DNA from: Diaminobutyricibacter sp049994905
GTDB lineage: Bacteria > Actinomycetota > Actinomycetes > Actinomycetales > Microbacteriaceae
Assembly (NCBI RefSeq): GCF_049994905.1
Contig: NZ_CP188258.1
Span: forward strand, 3,286,001 to 3,350,000
Direction: 5' to 3'
Length of the DNA: 64,000 bases
Part shown: positions 39,677 through 48,688 of the stretch, piece by piece
How the letters are laid out: each line of letters begins with the position of its first letter
Position numbering within the stretch: the first letter of the stretch is position 1
Position numbers and translations under genes: made by a program
The notes under the pieces: model-generated
What the model was told of the DNA's origin: nothing
Database searches by the model: none
The model's input: the letters and a program-made list of their open reading frames with translations, nothing else

Positions 39677-40563
39677 GGGGCCACCTCCAGGGCGCGCTCC
39701 GCACTCTCGACCACGTTCTGGAGCAGCAGCGCGCGCGTCATGGGGCCGACGCCGCCGGGGTTCGGCGAGATCCAGGAGGCCACATCGGCCACATCCGCCG
39801 CAACGTCGCCCGCGACGCGGCTCTTGCCGGTCTCCGGGTCGACGACACGGCTGACGCCAACGTCGAGCACGACGGCTCCTGGCTTCACGTTCGCCGCCGT
39901 GACCAGGTCGGGAACGCCTGCCGCCGAGACGATGACGTCAGCGCGGCGGAGGTGCCCGTCGAGGTCGGCGGTTCCGGTGTGAGTGAGGGTGACCGTGGCG
40001 TTCACGTCGCGGCGGGTGAGGAGCGAGCCGATCGCTCGGCCGACGGTGACACCGCGCCCGATCACGACGACATGCTTGCCTTCGAGGTCGACGCCGTGCC
40101 GCCTGATCAGCTCGATGACCCCGCGCGGCGTGCATGGCAGGGGGGTCGAGATGGGACGGCTGACGTTGAGCACGAGTCGGCCGAGGTTCGTGGGGTGTAG
40201 CCCGTCGGCATCCTTCGCCGGATCGACCAGCTCGAGGATGGCATCCGTGTCGATGTGCGGCGGCAGCGGCAGCTGCACGATGAACCCGGTGCAGTCCGGG
40301 TCGTCGTTGAGTTCCTCGATGACAGCCTCGAGCTCGGCCTGCGAGATCGTGGCGGGCAGGTCGCGACGTATTGACGCGATGCCGACCTCGGCGCAGTCCC
40401 GGTGCTTGCCCGCGACGTACCACTGGGATCCCGGGTCGTCGCCGACGAGGATCGTGCCGAGCCCTGGAACGACGCCCCGCTCGCGCAGCGCGGCGACCCG
40501 CACGGTCAGTTCCGCTTTGATCTCAGACGCGGTAGCTTTCCCGTCCAGTATCTGTGCAGTCAT
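39673..40563 (-). CDS. folD: Bifunctional methylenetetrahydrofolate dehydrogenase/cyclohydrolase
   Basis: A 296-residue FolD. Visible are the catalytic Lys region in YVAGKHRDCAEVGI, the motif DPDCTGFIVQLPLPPHID, KDADGLHPTNLGRL, PCTPRGVIELIRRHG and the NADP loop VVIGRGVTVGRAIGSLLT. It converts methylene-THF via methenyl-THF to 10-formyl-THF, giving formyl groups for purine synthesis. AAAGGGA precedes the ATG. It lies 146 nt downstream of glyA, and the ZTP riboswitch ahead of glyA could act on both. Confidence 0.96.
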   Translation of the reverse strand: MTAQILDGKATASEIKAELTVRVAALRERGVVPGLGTILVGDDPGSQWYVAGKHRDCAEVGIASIRRDLPATISQAELEAVIEELNDDPDCTGFIVQLPLPPHIDTDAILELVDPAKDADGLHPTNLGRLVLNVSRPISTPLPCTPRGVIELIRRHGVDLEGKHVVVIGRGVTVGRAIGSLLTRRDVNATVTLTHTGTADLDGHLRRADVIVSAAGVPDLVTAANVKPGAVVLDVGVSRVVDPETGKSRVAGDVAADVADVASWISPNPGGVGPMTRALLLQNVVESAERALEVAP

Positions 40564-40709
40564 GTATTCCCTTTCGCGTTCGCCTCATCCTTCGAGCACA
40601 GGGTCGTTCACGCTCTGAGAGTCCGATAACCGGACGAACCCTGTTCTCGACGGCCCCTGTTCTTGACGGCCCTGTTCGCGACCGAAGAGATCGGAGGTGA
40701 GATCGGAGA

Positions 40710-42032
40710 TCAGATCGAGGAGGGCAGCTCGACCGCGATCGATTCCTGGCCCGAGGCACCGAGGCCCGGGTAGAGAGGGAATTCGTCGGTCAAGGCCTTC
40801 ACCCGGCTGCGCAGCGAGGCGACGTCGGCCGCAGGCTTGAGTGCCGCCGCGATGATGTCGGCGACTTCGGTGAACTCGGTGTCGCCGAACCCGCGTGTGG
40901 CGAGCGCCGGAGTACCGATGCGCAGGCCCGACGTCACCATGGGCGGCCGCGGGTCGAACGGCACAGCGTTGCGGTTGACCGTGATGCCCACCTCGTGCAG
41001 CACGTCTTCGGCCTGCTGGCCGTCGAGCGGCGAGTTGCGGAGGTCGGCGAGCACCAGGTGCACGTCGGTGCCGCCGGTGAGCACGTCGACCCCGCCGGCC
41101 CTCGAGTCCTCTGCGGTGAGGCGATCGGCGAGGATCTGGGCGCCACGGATGGTGCGCTCCTGGCGGTCGCGGAACTCGGGCGTCGCAGCCAGTTTGAACG
41201 CGGTCGCCTTCGCGGCGATCACGTGCATGAGCGGACCGCCCTGCTGGCCGGGGAAGACGTTCGAGTTCAGCTTCTTCGCCAGCTCGGTGTCGCGGCTGAC
41301 GATGAAGCCGGAGCGCGGACCGCCGATGGTCTTGTGCACCGTGGAGCTGACCACGTCGGCGTACGGGACGGGAGACGGGTGCACGCCGGCAGCGACGAGC
41401 CCGGCGAAGTGGGCCATGTCGACCCAGAGCTTCGCGCCCACCTCGTCGGCGATCGCGCGGAACGCCGCGAAGTCGAGGTGACGGGGATACGCCGACCAGC
41501 CGGCGATGATCACGGTCGGCTTGTGCTCGAGCGCCTTGTCGCGCACGACGTTCATGTCGACGAGGAACGACCCGGGGTCGACGCCGTAGGACACGGCGTT
41601 GTAGAGCTTGCCCGAGAAATTGAGCTTCATGCCGTGGGTGAGGTGGCCGCCGTGCGCCAGCTCGAGCCCGAGGATGGTGTCGCCCGGTGTGGCGATCGCC
41701 CCGAGCACGGCCGCGTTCGCGGTCGCACCGGAGTGTGGCTGCACATTGGCGTACTCGGCGCCGAACAGGCTCTTCGCCCGGTCGATCGCCAGCTGCTCGG
41801 CGATGTCGACGAACTCGCAGCCGCCGTAGTAGCGGCGACCCGGGTAGCCCTCGGCGTACTTGTTGGTGAGAACGGATCCCTGCGACTCGAGGACGGCCCG
41901 CGGAACGAAGTTCTCGCTCGCGATCATCTCGAGGTAGTCGCGCTGCCGGCCGAGCTCCTGCTCGAGGACGGCGGCGATCTCCGGGTCGACCTCGGAGAGC
42001 GGTGCGGTGAAAGTGGATAGTGCGTCGGACAA
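40710..42032 (-). CDS. glyA: Serine hydroxymethyltransferase
   Basis: A 440-residue PLP enzyme: SENFVPRAVLESQGSVLTNK, YAEGYPGRRYYGGCEFVD, NVQPHSGATANAAVLGA, and the PLP-lysine in SSTVHKTIGGPRSGFI. It makes glycine and methylene-THF from serine. A TTG at 42032 is taken as start, since AAGGAG lies six nt upstream and that same stretch would encode the first residues (KEP) if the ATG at 42047 were used. The ZTP riboswitch lies just upstream, so the gene responds to folate or purine stress. folD follows. Confidence 0.93.
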   Translation of the reverse strand: MSDALSTFTAPLSEVDPEIAAVLEQELGRQRDYLEMIASENFVPRAVLESQGSVLTNKYAEGYPGRRYYGGCEFVDIAEQLAIDRAKSLFGAEYANVQPHSGATANAAVLGAIATPGDTILGLELAHGGHLTHGMKLNFSGKLYNAVSYGVDPGSFLVDMNVVRDKALEHKPTVIIAGWSAYPRHLDFAAFRAIADEVGAKLWVDMAHFAGLVAAGVHPSPVPYADVVSSTVHKTIGGPRSGFIVSRDTELAKKLNSNVFPGQQGGPLMHVIAAKATAFKLAATPEFRDRQERTIRGAQILADRLTAEDSRAGGVDVLTGGTDVHLVLADLRNSPLDGQQAEDVLHEVGITVNRNAVPFDPRPPMVTSGLRIGTPALATRGFGDTEFTEVADIIAAALKPAADVASLRSRVKALTDEFPLYPGLGASGQESIAVELPSSI

Positions 42033-42076
42033 AGCTGGCTCCTTCATGACAGGGTTTGGACAGGTGTCATCCGTAT

Positions 42077-42164
42077 CGACCCAGGCGCGCGGCCGAATCC
42101 GCCCATGTAATCAAGGCACATGTCGCTTCCCAATGGTGACCATTTGAACGCCAGTTGCGACGAC
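42077..42164 (-). ncRNA. ZTP (pfl) riboswitch upstream of glyA
   Basis: Read on the minus strand, GTCGC (42161-42157) pairs with GCGAC (42126-42122), enclosing AACTGGCG and GGGAA, the conserved pieces of the pfl motif. The 3' part CCGCGCGCCTGGG (to 42080) contains CGCC, which pairs with GGCG of the first part as the expected pseudoknot. ZTP/ZMP riboswitches activate one-carbon and purine genes such as glyA and folD when 10-formyl-THF is short. Match to the family is by eye. Confidence 0.88.
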
Positions 42165-42201
42165 AGAAGCATAGCAGCCGTCGGCCCGGGCCTCGGTCCT
42201 C

Positions 42202-42231
42202 TTGCCCTTATGTAAGGGGCCCTGCGATACT
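42202..42231 (+). promoter_or_regulatory. Promoter of the hexosaminidase gene
   Basis: TTGCCC (42202-42207), 18 nt, and GATACT (42226-42231) form a plausible promoter. The spacer contains CCCTTATGTAAGGG, an inverted repeat that may be an operator for a sugar regulator. Confidence 0.5.
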
Positions 42232-42290
42232 CGCGGAGGTGTCGGCTTTCCGGGGTGGGGCTTGGTCGACCGCCGACGAAGGGAAGACCT

Positions 42291-43856
42291 GTGCCCCAGA
42301 CCCCCGCTGTCCCTGTGGTTCCGCGCCCCGTGTCCGTCACGCCGATCGACGACGCCGCGCCGTTCACCCTCGCGCCGGATGCGCGCATCAGCGTCGCAGG
42401 TTTCGGGGCGGATGCCGTGGCCGGCGCACTCGCGGAAGCTCTCGCCGGTGACTGCGGCCGGCATCCCGCGATCGTGCACGAGCCGCCCGCGTTCGGCGAC
42501 TTCGCCATCGTCATCGCCGACGGCGAAGCGCCGGAGGGCCACAGCGCCGAGGGCTACACCGTCACGGTGACCGCGGAAGGCCTGCGGGTCGGCGCGGACA
42601 CCGAAGCGGGCGCCTTTCTCGGAGTGCAGACGGTGCGCCAGCTGATACCCGTCGCGTGCGGAACCGACCCGCTGTCCATCCCGGCGGTGACCATCCGCGA
42701 CCATCCCCGTTATGCCTACCGGGGCGCGATGCTCGACGTCGCGCGTCACTTCTTCACCGTCGACGAGGTCGAACGGTTCATCGACGCGATCGTCCCGCTC
42801 AAGCTCAACCACCTGCACCTCCACCTCACCGACGACCAGGGCTGGCGCATCGACATCGAGAGCTGGCCGAACCTGGCCCGCCACGGCGGGTCCACGGGCA
42901 GCGACGGCTCGCGTGGCGGCTTCTACACCCACGACGACTACCGCCGTCTCGTCGCGTACGCGAGCGCGCGCCACGTCACACTCGTGCCCGAGATCGACAT
43001 GCCGGGTCACACGAACGCTGCGCTCGCCTCGTATCCGCAACTGAACCCATCCGGCATCGCCCCCGCGCTGTACACCGGCTCGAAGGTCGGCTTCAGCACT
43101 CTCGACGCCGACAACATGACCACCTACGAGTTCATCGACGATGTGGTGCGCGAGGTGAGCGCGCTCACCCCCGGCCCCTACCTGCATATCGGCGGCGACG
43201 AATGCCTGAGCACCACCGCGGACGACTTCCTGCGGTTCATCCACCGGGCATCCGCCGTGGCCGCTTCGCACGGCAAGACGCTCATCGGCTGGCACGAGAT
43301 GGGCGCGAGCGACCGGTTGCAGGCCGGGACGATCGGCCAGTACTGGGACTTCCTGACGCCGCGGGGCGACGCCGCAGACGACACCCTCTCGTTCGTGCGG
43401 CAGGGAGGCTCGGTGATCATGTCGCCCGCAGACGTCTCCTACCTCGACATCGTCTACGCGGAGGGCGACCGGCTCGGCCAGGACTGGGCCGACGGACCGA
43501 CGACCGTGCGCGATGCGTACGTCTGGGATCCGGCGCGCATCGTGCCGGGCCTCGGTGACGCGCACATCCTCGGCGTTGAGGCGCCCGTGTGGACCGAGAC
43601 GCTCGCGACCATCGACGAGGTCGAGTCGATGGCCTTCCCGCGCATCGCAGCGGTCGCCGAGGTCGCCTGGTCCGTGCCGCCCGCCGACACCGCCGACATC
43701 GAATCCGTGCGTGAATTCACCGAGTTCGCCCCGCGCCTCGCCGCCCTCGGCGAGCGCTGGGACATCGCCGGCACCGCCTTCCGCCGCGCGCCCGGGATCC
43801 CCTGGATGTCCGCAGCCGATCCAGCAGAAATGGCCGGTGCCGCGCGCGACGACTAG
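42291..43856 (+). CDS. Beta-N-acetylhexosaminidase, GH20
   Basis: A 521-residue glycoside hydrolase. An N-terminal alpha/beta domain (residues 1-130, GFGADAVAGALAEAL and similar) leads to the TIM barrel beginning YRGAMLDVARHFFTVDEVE, with LKLNHLHLHLTDDQGWRID and the catalytic Asp-Glu pair in YLHIGGDECLSTT. It releases terminal GlcNAc or GalNAc. There is no signal peptide, so it acts in the cytoplasm on imported oligosaccharides, which suits the amino-sugar ABC transporter and NagA genes nearby. GTG at 42291 follows AAGGGAAG by six nt. Confidence 0.94.
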   Translation: MPQTPAVPVVPRPVSVTPIDDAAPFTLAPDARISVAGFGADAVAGALAEALAGDCGRHPAIVHEPPAFGDFAIVIADGEAPEGHSAEGYTVTVTAEGLRVGADTEAGAFLGVQTVRQLIPVACGTDPLSIPAVTIRDHPRYAYRGAMLDVARHFFTVDEVERFIDAIVPLKLNHLHLHLTDDQGWRIDIESWPNLARHGGSTGSDGSRGGFYTHDDYRRLVAYASARHVTLVPEIDMPGHTNAALASYPQLNPSGIAPALYTGSKVGFSTLDADNMTTYEFIDDVVREVSALTPGPYLHIGGDECLSTTADDFLRFIHRASAVAASHGKTLIGWHEMGASDRLQAGTIGQYWDFLTPRGDAADDTLSFVRQGGSVIMSPADVSYLDIVYAEGDRLGQDWADGPTTVRDAYVWDPARIVPGLGDAHILGVEAPVWTETLATIDEVESMAFPRIAAVAEVAWSVPPADTADIESVREFTEFAPRLAALGERWDIAGTAFRRAPGIPWMSAADPAEMAGAARDD

Positions 43857-43892
43857 CGATTTCTGCACAATCGGCAGGCGGTCCGGGGAGGC

Positions 43893-45131
43893 TCAGGGGT
43901 AGCCGAGGAACCAGAGCAGCAGGATGGCGACCGGCTGCAGTGCGATCCCGGCGCCGAGCACGATGCTCCTCGCGCGGCGCGAGTGCGTCAGCCCTGGGGC
44001 ACCGAGCAGCGGCGACAACGGAAGCAGCAGCCGGAAGAGGCTCTGCTGGGGAAGGAACACCGCGAACAGGTAGAGCCCGAAGCTGGCGGCGTATGCGATC
44101 ACTTCGGTGCCGAGCGCGCGCACGGATGGGCGGGTCAGCATCCAGACGAACCCGACGATCACCGCGAACACCAGTAGCGCCCCGAAGACGCTCGCGTACT
44201 TCACCGTCAGCATGAACCACGGTGTGAGCGGTATGAACGCCACCCGCCCTACGAACCCGGTCCACCACGACAGCTCGGTCTGCAGGTAGGCGCCCGGAAA
44301 CCCGGTGACGGCGGATGCGATGAGCGGCCACGCGAGCCCGGCCACCGCCGTCGACACCCCGGCCGCCACGACCGCGATGCGCTCCCGGCGCCGGAACGGT
44401 TGCCCGGACGGGTCCCTGCGCCGGCGGAGCAGCCGCACCACGAAGACGATCGCCAGCATGAGCGGGATGGCGAGCGCTCCGGGTTTCGTGAACGCTGCCG
44501 CGACGCCGAACGGGATCACCAGCCAGTATCTTCGCGCCATCGCCGCCCACAGGCCCGCGAACATCAGGGCGAAGAACAGGCTTTCGGCATAGGCGATCTG
44601 CAGCACGAACGAGAGGGGTCCGAAACAGAACAGGATGGCCGCCCACAGGCCCGACGTCGCCCCGACCACCGACGCCACCAGCCGGTAGAGCAGGAGGGCG
44701 GCCACGGCACCGAACACGACGGCGACGATCACGCCCGCCGGGTAGAACCCGAGGCCGGTGACCACCATCACGGCCCGCGCGATCAGGGGGAACAGCGGGA
44801 GGAACGCCCACGCGTTCGGTTCGACGTTTCCGTCGGAGTCGGTCGGGATCGATGTCGGGTAACCCTGGGTTGCGATCTGCTTGTAGTACGAGGAGTCCCA
44901 CGAACCGGAGAAGGTGAAGAAGTCGGGGTTGCTGCGAGGGCTGGCGAAGGTCCAGTGTTCGGCGGTCGCGACCACGAACATCCCTGCCATGAACACGGTC
45001 GTGAGCACGCGGGACGCGAGGTAGACGCCGAGCACGACCATCCACCACGGCCAGGAGCGACCGGCGATGCCGATCCGCGTCGTCGCAGCGGTGTCCGTAC
45101 GCTCCGGTACAAGCACGTCCCGAAGTCCCAT
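43893..45131 (-). CDS. Mannosyltransferase-like integral membrane protein
   Basis: A 412-residue membrane protein with about ten helices. The first loop has TFSGSWDSSYYKQIATQGYP, a W-D-S-x-x-Y pattern like the catalytic loop of PIG-V and other GT-C mannosyltransferases; later YAESLFFALMFAGLW and AAFTKPGALAIPLM also fit. It would transfer mannose from a lipid-linked donor on the outer side. The ATG at 45131 is supported by a GGAG close upstream; open frame continues without start signal. It stands alone between the hexosaminidase and the ABC transporter, separated by a terminator. Confidence 0.8.
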   Translation of the reverse strand: MGLRDVLVPERTDTAATTRIGIAGRSWPWWMVVLGVYLASRVLTTVFMAGMFVVATAEHWTFASPRSNPDFFTFSGSWDSSYYKQIATQGYPTSIPTDSDGNVEPNAWAFLPLFPLIARAVMVVTGLGFYPAGVIVAVVFGAVAALLLYRLVASVVGATSGLWAAILFCFGPLSFVLQIAYAESLFFALMFAGLWAAMARRYWLVIPFGVAAAFTKPGALAIPLMLAIVFVVRLLRRRRDPSGQPFRRRERIAVVAAGVSTAVAGLAWPLIASAVTGFPGAYLQTELSWWTGFVGRVAFIPLTPWFMLTVKYASVFGALLVFAVIVGFVWMLTRPSVRALGTEVIAYAASFGLYLFAVFLPQQSLFRLLLPLSPLLGAPGLTHSRRARSIVLGAGIALQPVAILLLWFLGYP

Positions 45132-45160
45132 GACTCCAAGTATTCCCCCACAGACGCCGG

Positions 45161-45211
45161 GCACAGGAAAAAGCATCCCAAGAGTGCCTCTGGGGATGCT
45201 TTTTCCTGTGC
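45161..45211 (-). terminator. Strong terminator after the sugar ABC operon
   Basis: Arms 45161-45179 and 45193-45211 pair perfectly over 19 bp around a 13-nt loop. The stem contains AAAAAGC and GCTTTTT, so it can work in both directions. It is the best-preserved member of the hairpin family also seen at 31382 and 62314. Confidence 0.92.
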
Positions 45212-45220
45212 TCGTCGGGC

Positions 45221-46123
45221 CTATTTCACGCTTCCGGCGGTCAGGCCGCCGACGAGGCGCTTCTCGATCAGCATGAACAGCACGACGACCGGGATCACCG
45301 CGACGATCGACACGGCGAACACGTACTGCCACGCAGCGTCGTACTGGCCGACGAACTTGGTGAGGGCGACCGACAGTGGCTGGTTCGCATCCGTCGACAG
45401 GATCACCAGGCTCGCCGCGAACTCGTTCCACGAAGCCACGAACGTGTAGATGATCGCTGTGACGATTCCGGGCCACACCAGGGGGAGCTGCACCCGGAAG
45501 AGCACCGTCCATTTGCCGGCGCCGTCGAGCTGGGCTGCTTCGTCGATCTCCACCGGCACGCCGGCGAAGAAGTTGTGCATGATCCAGATCGCGAAGGCGA
45601 GGTTGAATGCGGCGTTGATGAGGATCATCGCCAGCCACGTGTCGGCGATTCCGATGGCGACCATCTCTTTGAAGAGGCCGGTCGCGAGCACGGTCGGCTG
45701 CAGCATCTGGGTGACGATCACGAGAAAGAGGAAGATTCCGCGCCCGGGGAACCTGAACCGGGCCGTGTAGTACGCCGCCGGCACACACACGATGAGCACG
45801 AGGGCCGTCGCGAACACCGAGATGACGATCGTCGAGATCAGGTTCTCGGGCAGCGGAGTCTCGGGTGTCGACCACATCGTGATGTAGTTCTCGGGATGCC
45901 ACGTGGTCGGCAGGTAGGTCGGCGGCACGGCCAGGATGTTGAACCGGCTCTTGAACGACCCGACAAGCATGATCAGGTACGGCGCGATGAACACCAGGGC
46001 GATCACGAGGCCGGCGAGCATCCTGCCGATGATCCGGCCCGAGAAGCGTCGCTCACTGGATCGGCGACGCGGCGCTGCGGTGCGGGGCTCGCCGGCGACC
46101 ATGGCGGGTGCGGGGGCGGTCAT
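45221..46123 (-). CDS. Sugar ABC transporter permease (MalG type)
   Basis: A 300-residue permease with six helices. After a cytosolic Arg-rich stretch (RRRSSERRFSGRIIGRM), IALVFIAPYLIMLVGSFKS is the first helix. The coupling loop with the EAA motif is seen as EIDEAAQLDGAGKWTVLFRV plus QLPLVWPG. It forms the membrane channel with the other permease. ATG 46123 overlaps the upstream permease stop (ATGA) with AAGGA just before. The ATPase is not in the window, as usual for actinobacteria sharing a common MsiK-like ATPase. Confidence 0.94.
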   Translation of the reverse strand: MTAPAPAMVAGEPRTAAPRRRSSERRFSGRIIGRMLAGLVIALVFIAPYLIMLVGSFKSRFNILAVPPTYLPTTWHPENYITMWSTPETPLPENLISTIVISVFATALVLIVCVPAAYYTARFRFPGRGIFLFLVIVTQMLQPTVLATGLFKEMVAIGIADTWLAMILINAAFNLAFAIWIMHNFFAGVPVEIDEAAQLDGAGKWTVLFRVQLPLVWPGIVTAIIYTFVASWNEFAASLVILSTDANQPLSVALTKFVGQYDAAWQYVFAVSIVAVIPVVVLFMLIEKRLVGGLTAGSVK

Positions 46124-47106
46124 TTCACATCCTTCATCGGCTTGACGATCCACAGGTACAGCGCGACGATCACGAGCACGATGGCGAAGTTGATCACGCT
46201 GAGCGCGCTCGAGAGGTCGATGCGCTGTTCACCCTGCAGGAGCTTGAAGACGTACGTGGTCGTCGTGTCCGCCTTGTAGCCCGGGATCGACCCCGTCATG
46301 AGCTTCAGGATCGGCAGGGAGTTGAACACGTTGATGATGTTGATGAGGCTGGCAAGCGCGATGGCGTTGCGCAGGTTCGGCAGGACGACGCCGAAGTAGG
46401 TGCGTGTCGCGCCAGCGCCGTCCATCTTCGCCGCCTCGAGCATGTCGCCGGGGATGCCCGCGAGTCCGGCGAGGATCGTATACGTCGTGAACGGGAGCGA
46501 CACGAAGACGGCGATGCACATCGACGACAGGAAGGCCGGCAGCGGCTGCTGTGTGAAGCCGAAGGGTGCCGACAGCACGTGGATGTCGACGAGGAACTTG
46601 TTGATGATGCCGTAGTACGGGTCGAGCCCATAGACGAAGACGGTGGTCGTCATGACGACGCTGGCGGCCCACGGAATGAGGATCGCCATGCGCACCCACT
46701 GGCGGCCGGGGAAGTTCTTGTTGAGGAACTGGGCGAGCAGCAGCGAGATGACGACGGTCAGCGCAACGACGACCACCACCCACACCAGCGTGTTGATGAG
46801 GATGCCCGGAAGCTCGGGCCGGCTGAGCACCGTGACGTAGTTCTGCAGCCCGACGGAGCCGTGGTCGACACCCGCGACCGAGATCTTGCGTGTCGAGTTG
46901 TAGATCATGTAGCCGGCGGGAAAGAGCACGACGCCGAAGATCAGGATGAGCGCGGGCAGCGTCCACGGCACGGCCTGCCACAGGCCGGTGGTGCCCGACG
47001 TCGAGCGTGCCGGTGGTCGCCGTCCGGCGCCGTCCGCCCCGCGGCGGGAGCGGCCGGAAGTGGCCGCCCCCGCCGGGAGCGATGTTTCATCGATGGAGGA
47101 ACTCAC
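46120..47106 (-). CDS. Sugar ABC transporter permease (MalF type)
   Basis: A 328-residue permease with six membrane helices. A long Ser/Arg/Gly-rich start precedes AVPWTLPALILIFGVVLFPA. The EAA loop reads MLEAAKMDGAGATRTYFGV. The periplasmic loop region NSTRKISVAGVDHG is typical of MalF-like subunits. It works with the MalG-type permease and the binding protein upstream in importing an amino sugar or oligosaccharide. The start is GTG 47106, 10 nt after the binding protein gene. Confidence 0.93.
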   Translation of the reverse strand: MSSSIDETSLPAGAATSGRSRRGADGAGRRPPARSTSGTTGLWQAVPWTLPALILIFGVVLFPAGYMIYNSTRKISVAGVDHGSVGLQNYVTVLSRPELPGILINTLVWVVVVVALTVVISLLLAQFLNKNFPGRQWVRMAILIPWAASVVMTTTVFVYGLDPYYGIINKFLVDIHVLSAPFGFTQQPLPAFLSSMCIAVFVSLPFTTYTILAGLAGIPGDMLEAAKMDGAGATRTYFGVVLPNLRNAIALASLINIINVFNSLPILKLMTGSIPGYKADTTTTYVFKLLQGEQRIDLSSALSVINFAIVLVIVALYLWIVKPMKDVK

Positions 47107-47116
47107 GGAACCGGTT

Positions 47117-48358
47117 CTACTGTCCGACGGCCTTGGCCTGGATCGCCTTCAGCAGGTCCGCGGGCTTGGCACCCTGGGCGAGCTGACCGATCTGGCTCTG
47201 CATGGCGCCCTGTGCCGCCGTCCAGTTCGGGTTGGTCGACGGGTAGAACTGCGCGTTCGGGAGCAGGTCGAGGAACGGCTTGATCGTCGCGTTCGAGGCC
47301 ATCGCTTCGGCGCCGGATTTCGTGGTCGGAAGGAAGCCTTCCGTGCCGACCCACTTCGTGTAGACCGGTGCCGTGTAGAAGTAGTCGAGGAACTTCTTGA
47401 TCGACTCCGTCTTGTCGGTCTTGTTCTTGAACGCCATCAGGTGGTCGGCGACACCGAGGGTGAACGGCGAGCCGTCCTTCGTCGGGATCGGGGCGATTCC
47501 GTAGTTGAGGCCGGCGTTCTTGTCCTTGATCTGGCCGACGGTCGGCGGAAGGCCGACCTGCATGCCGATCTTGCCCTGGATGAAGACGTTGAGCAGCGGC
47601 GTGCGGTCGGTGGAGCCGGCGTTCGGCTCGGTGACCCCGGCGTTGATCAGCTTCTGCATCTCGGTGGCGCCCGTGACGTTCTCGGGCGAGTCGATGGTCA
47701 GCGTCTTGGAGTCGCCGTAGCCACCTCCTGCGCCGTAGAACCAGATCGCGCTCTCGGCCTGCGCCTCTTCGCTTCCGAGCGGCATGCCGTAGCCGATGCT
47801 GCCGGCTGTCTTGATCTTCGCGGCGTCAGCCTCGAGGTCGGCCCAGGTCTTCGGCGGCGCGGTGATGCCGGCCTTCTGGAAGATGTCCTTGTTGTAGAAC
47901 AGGGCGCGCGCAGACGCGATGAAGGGAAGGCCCCACTGCGTGCCGTCGATGCTCGCGTTCTTGACGAACGAGGGCTGGAAGTCGTCGATCGTCTTCGCCG
48001 AGACGATGTCCTTGGCCGGGTACAGCAGCTTGTCCGCGGCGAAACCGGCGAATGAGTCGATGTTCAGGATGTCGGGCTGCTTGCCTGCCTGGATCTTGGT
48101 CTTGATCACGTCGTTGATCGCGGTCCACGACTGCACGTCGAGGTTGACCTTGATACCGGCGTTCTTGGCCTCGAAATCCTTGATGATCTGCTGCCACTCG
48201 CCTTTGGTGCCGTCGGAGTAGCTGGCGACCATCAGGTTGAGCGTTTTCGCGTCACCGGATGAGGAGCTTGAGCCGCCCCCGAATCCGCAGGACGCCAGCG
48301 TCAGGGTTGCGACTGTCGCAGTGGCGACGATCGCTCCCAGTCGCAGAGACTTCTTCAT
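47117..48358 (-). CDS. Sugar-binding lipoprotein of ABC transporter
   Basis: A 413-residue solute-binding protein. Signal peptide KKSLRLGAIVATATVATLTL ends in the lipobox LASC, so it is anchored by a lipid on Cys. The mature part has NLMVASYSDGTKGEWQQIIK, VNLDVQSWTAINDVIKTKI, and DILNIDSFAGFA, as in family 1 sugar-binding proteins. GAGGAAG stands before the ATG at 48358; an ATG at 48370 is less well placed. It captures the sugar for the two permeases. The divergent catabolic operon suggests GalNAc, GlcNAc or their oligomers. Confidence 0.93.
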   Translation of the reverse strand: MKKSLRLGAIVATATVATLTLASCGFGGGSSSSSGDAKTLNLMVASYSDGTKGEWQQIIKDFEAKNAGIKVNLDVQSWTAINDVIKTKIQAGKQPDILNIDSFAGFAADKLLYPAKDIVSAKTIDDFQPSFVKNASIDGTQWGLPFIASARALFYNKDIFQKAGITAPPKTWADLEADAAKIKTAGSIGYGMPLGSEEAQAESAIWFYGAGGGYGDSKTLTIDSPENVTGATEMQKLINAGVTEPNAGSTDRTPLLNVFIQGKIGMQVGLPPTVGQIKDKNAGLNYGIAPIPTKDGSPFTLGVADHLMAFKNKTDKTESIKKFLDYFYTAPVYTKWVGTEGFLPTTKSGAEAMASNATIKPFLDLLPNAQFYPSTNPNWTAAQGAMQSQIGQLAQGAKPADLLKAIQAKAVGQ

Positions 48359-48688
48359 TGACTTCCTCACTCTCGAATGGACGACCGCCGCTGAAGGCCT
48401 TGCGCAACGGTGCGTGTGTGATCCGTGTCACCACTGCAGGACGAAACGCGGTGATGGTTTATGAATCATTGACTGACTAAACAATCACATTCATTCACTC
48501 AGTGATCAGATTCAAGCGCGATTCGGAGAGGAGGTCAAGACTTGACTCCAACTTCGTTACATACCGTTTACACAGGTCCCGCCGGGAACGAAAGGATCCC
48601 TTACAAACGACTGAAGATGATTACTAGACAGAGCTAACAATCATTTGCGATCATTAGTGCATCACGGCAATCGAAACGGAGCCCTGCC
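48359..48688. promoter_or_regulatory. Divergent control region of amino-sugar genes
   Basis: This 330-nt gap without genes is AT-rich compared with the rest. The motif ATCATT recurs at 48465-48470, 48640-48645 and 48650-48655, and reversed near 48616-48622, in two clusters next to the two divergent starts. These are likely operators for the DeoR regulator encoded at 52393. Exact promoters are not obvious. Confidence 0.6.

Noticed and set aside
42077..42164. Glycine or THF riboswitch before glyA
   Set aside because: The arrangement GTCGC...GCGAC with CTGGCG and GCGCCTGGG fits the ZTP motif and not the glycine aptamer pair or THF fold.
42111..43868. Open minus-strand frame of 585 codons opposite the GH20 gene
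   Set aside because: It is a shadow of the hexosaminidase and would also cover the ZTP riboswitch region without any recognisable motif.
45132..45902. Extension of the mannosyltransferase-like gene to 669 codons
   Set aside because: The extra part is antisense to the MalG-type permease and spans the 45161-45211 terminator; ATG 45131 begins a normal protein.
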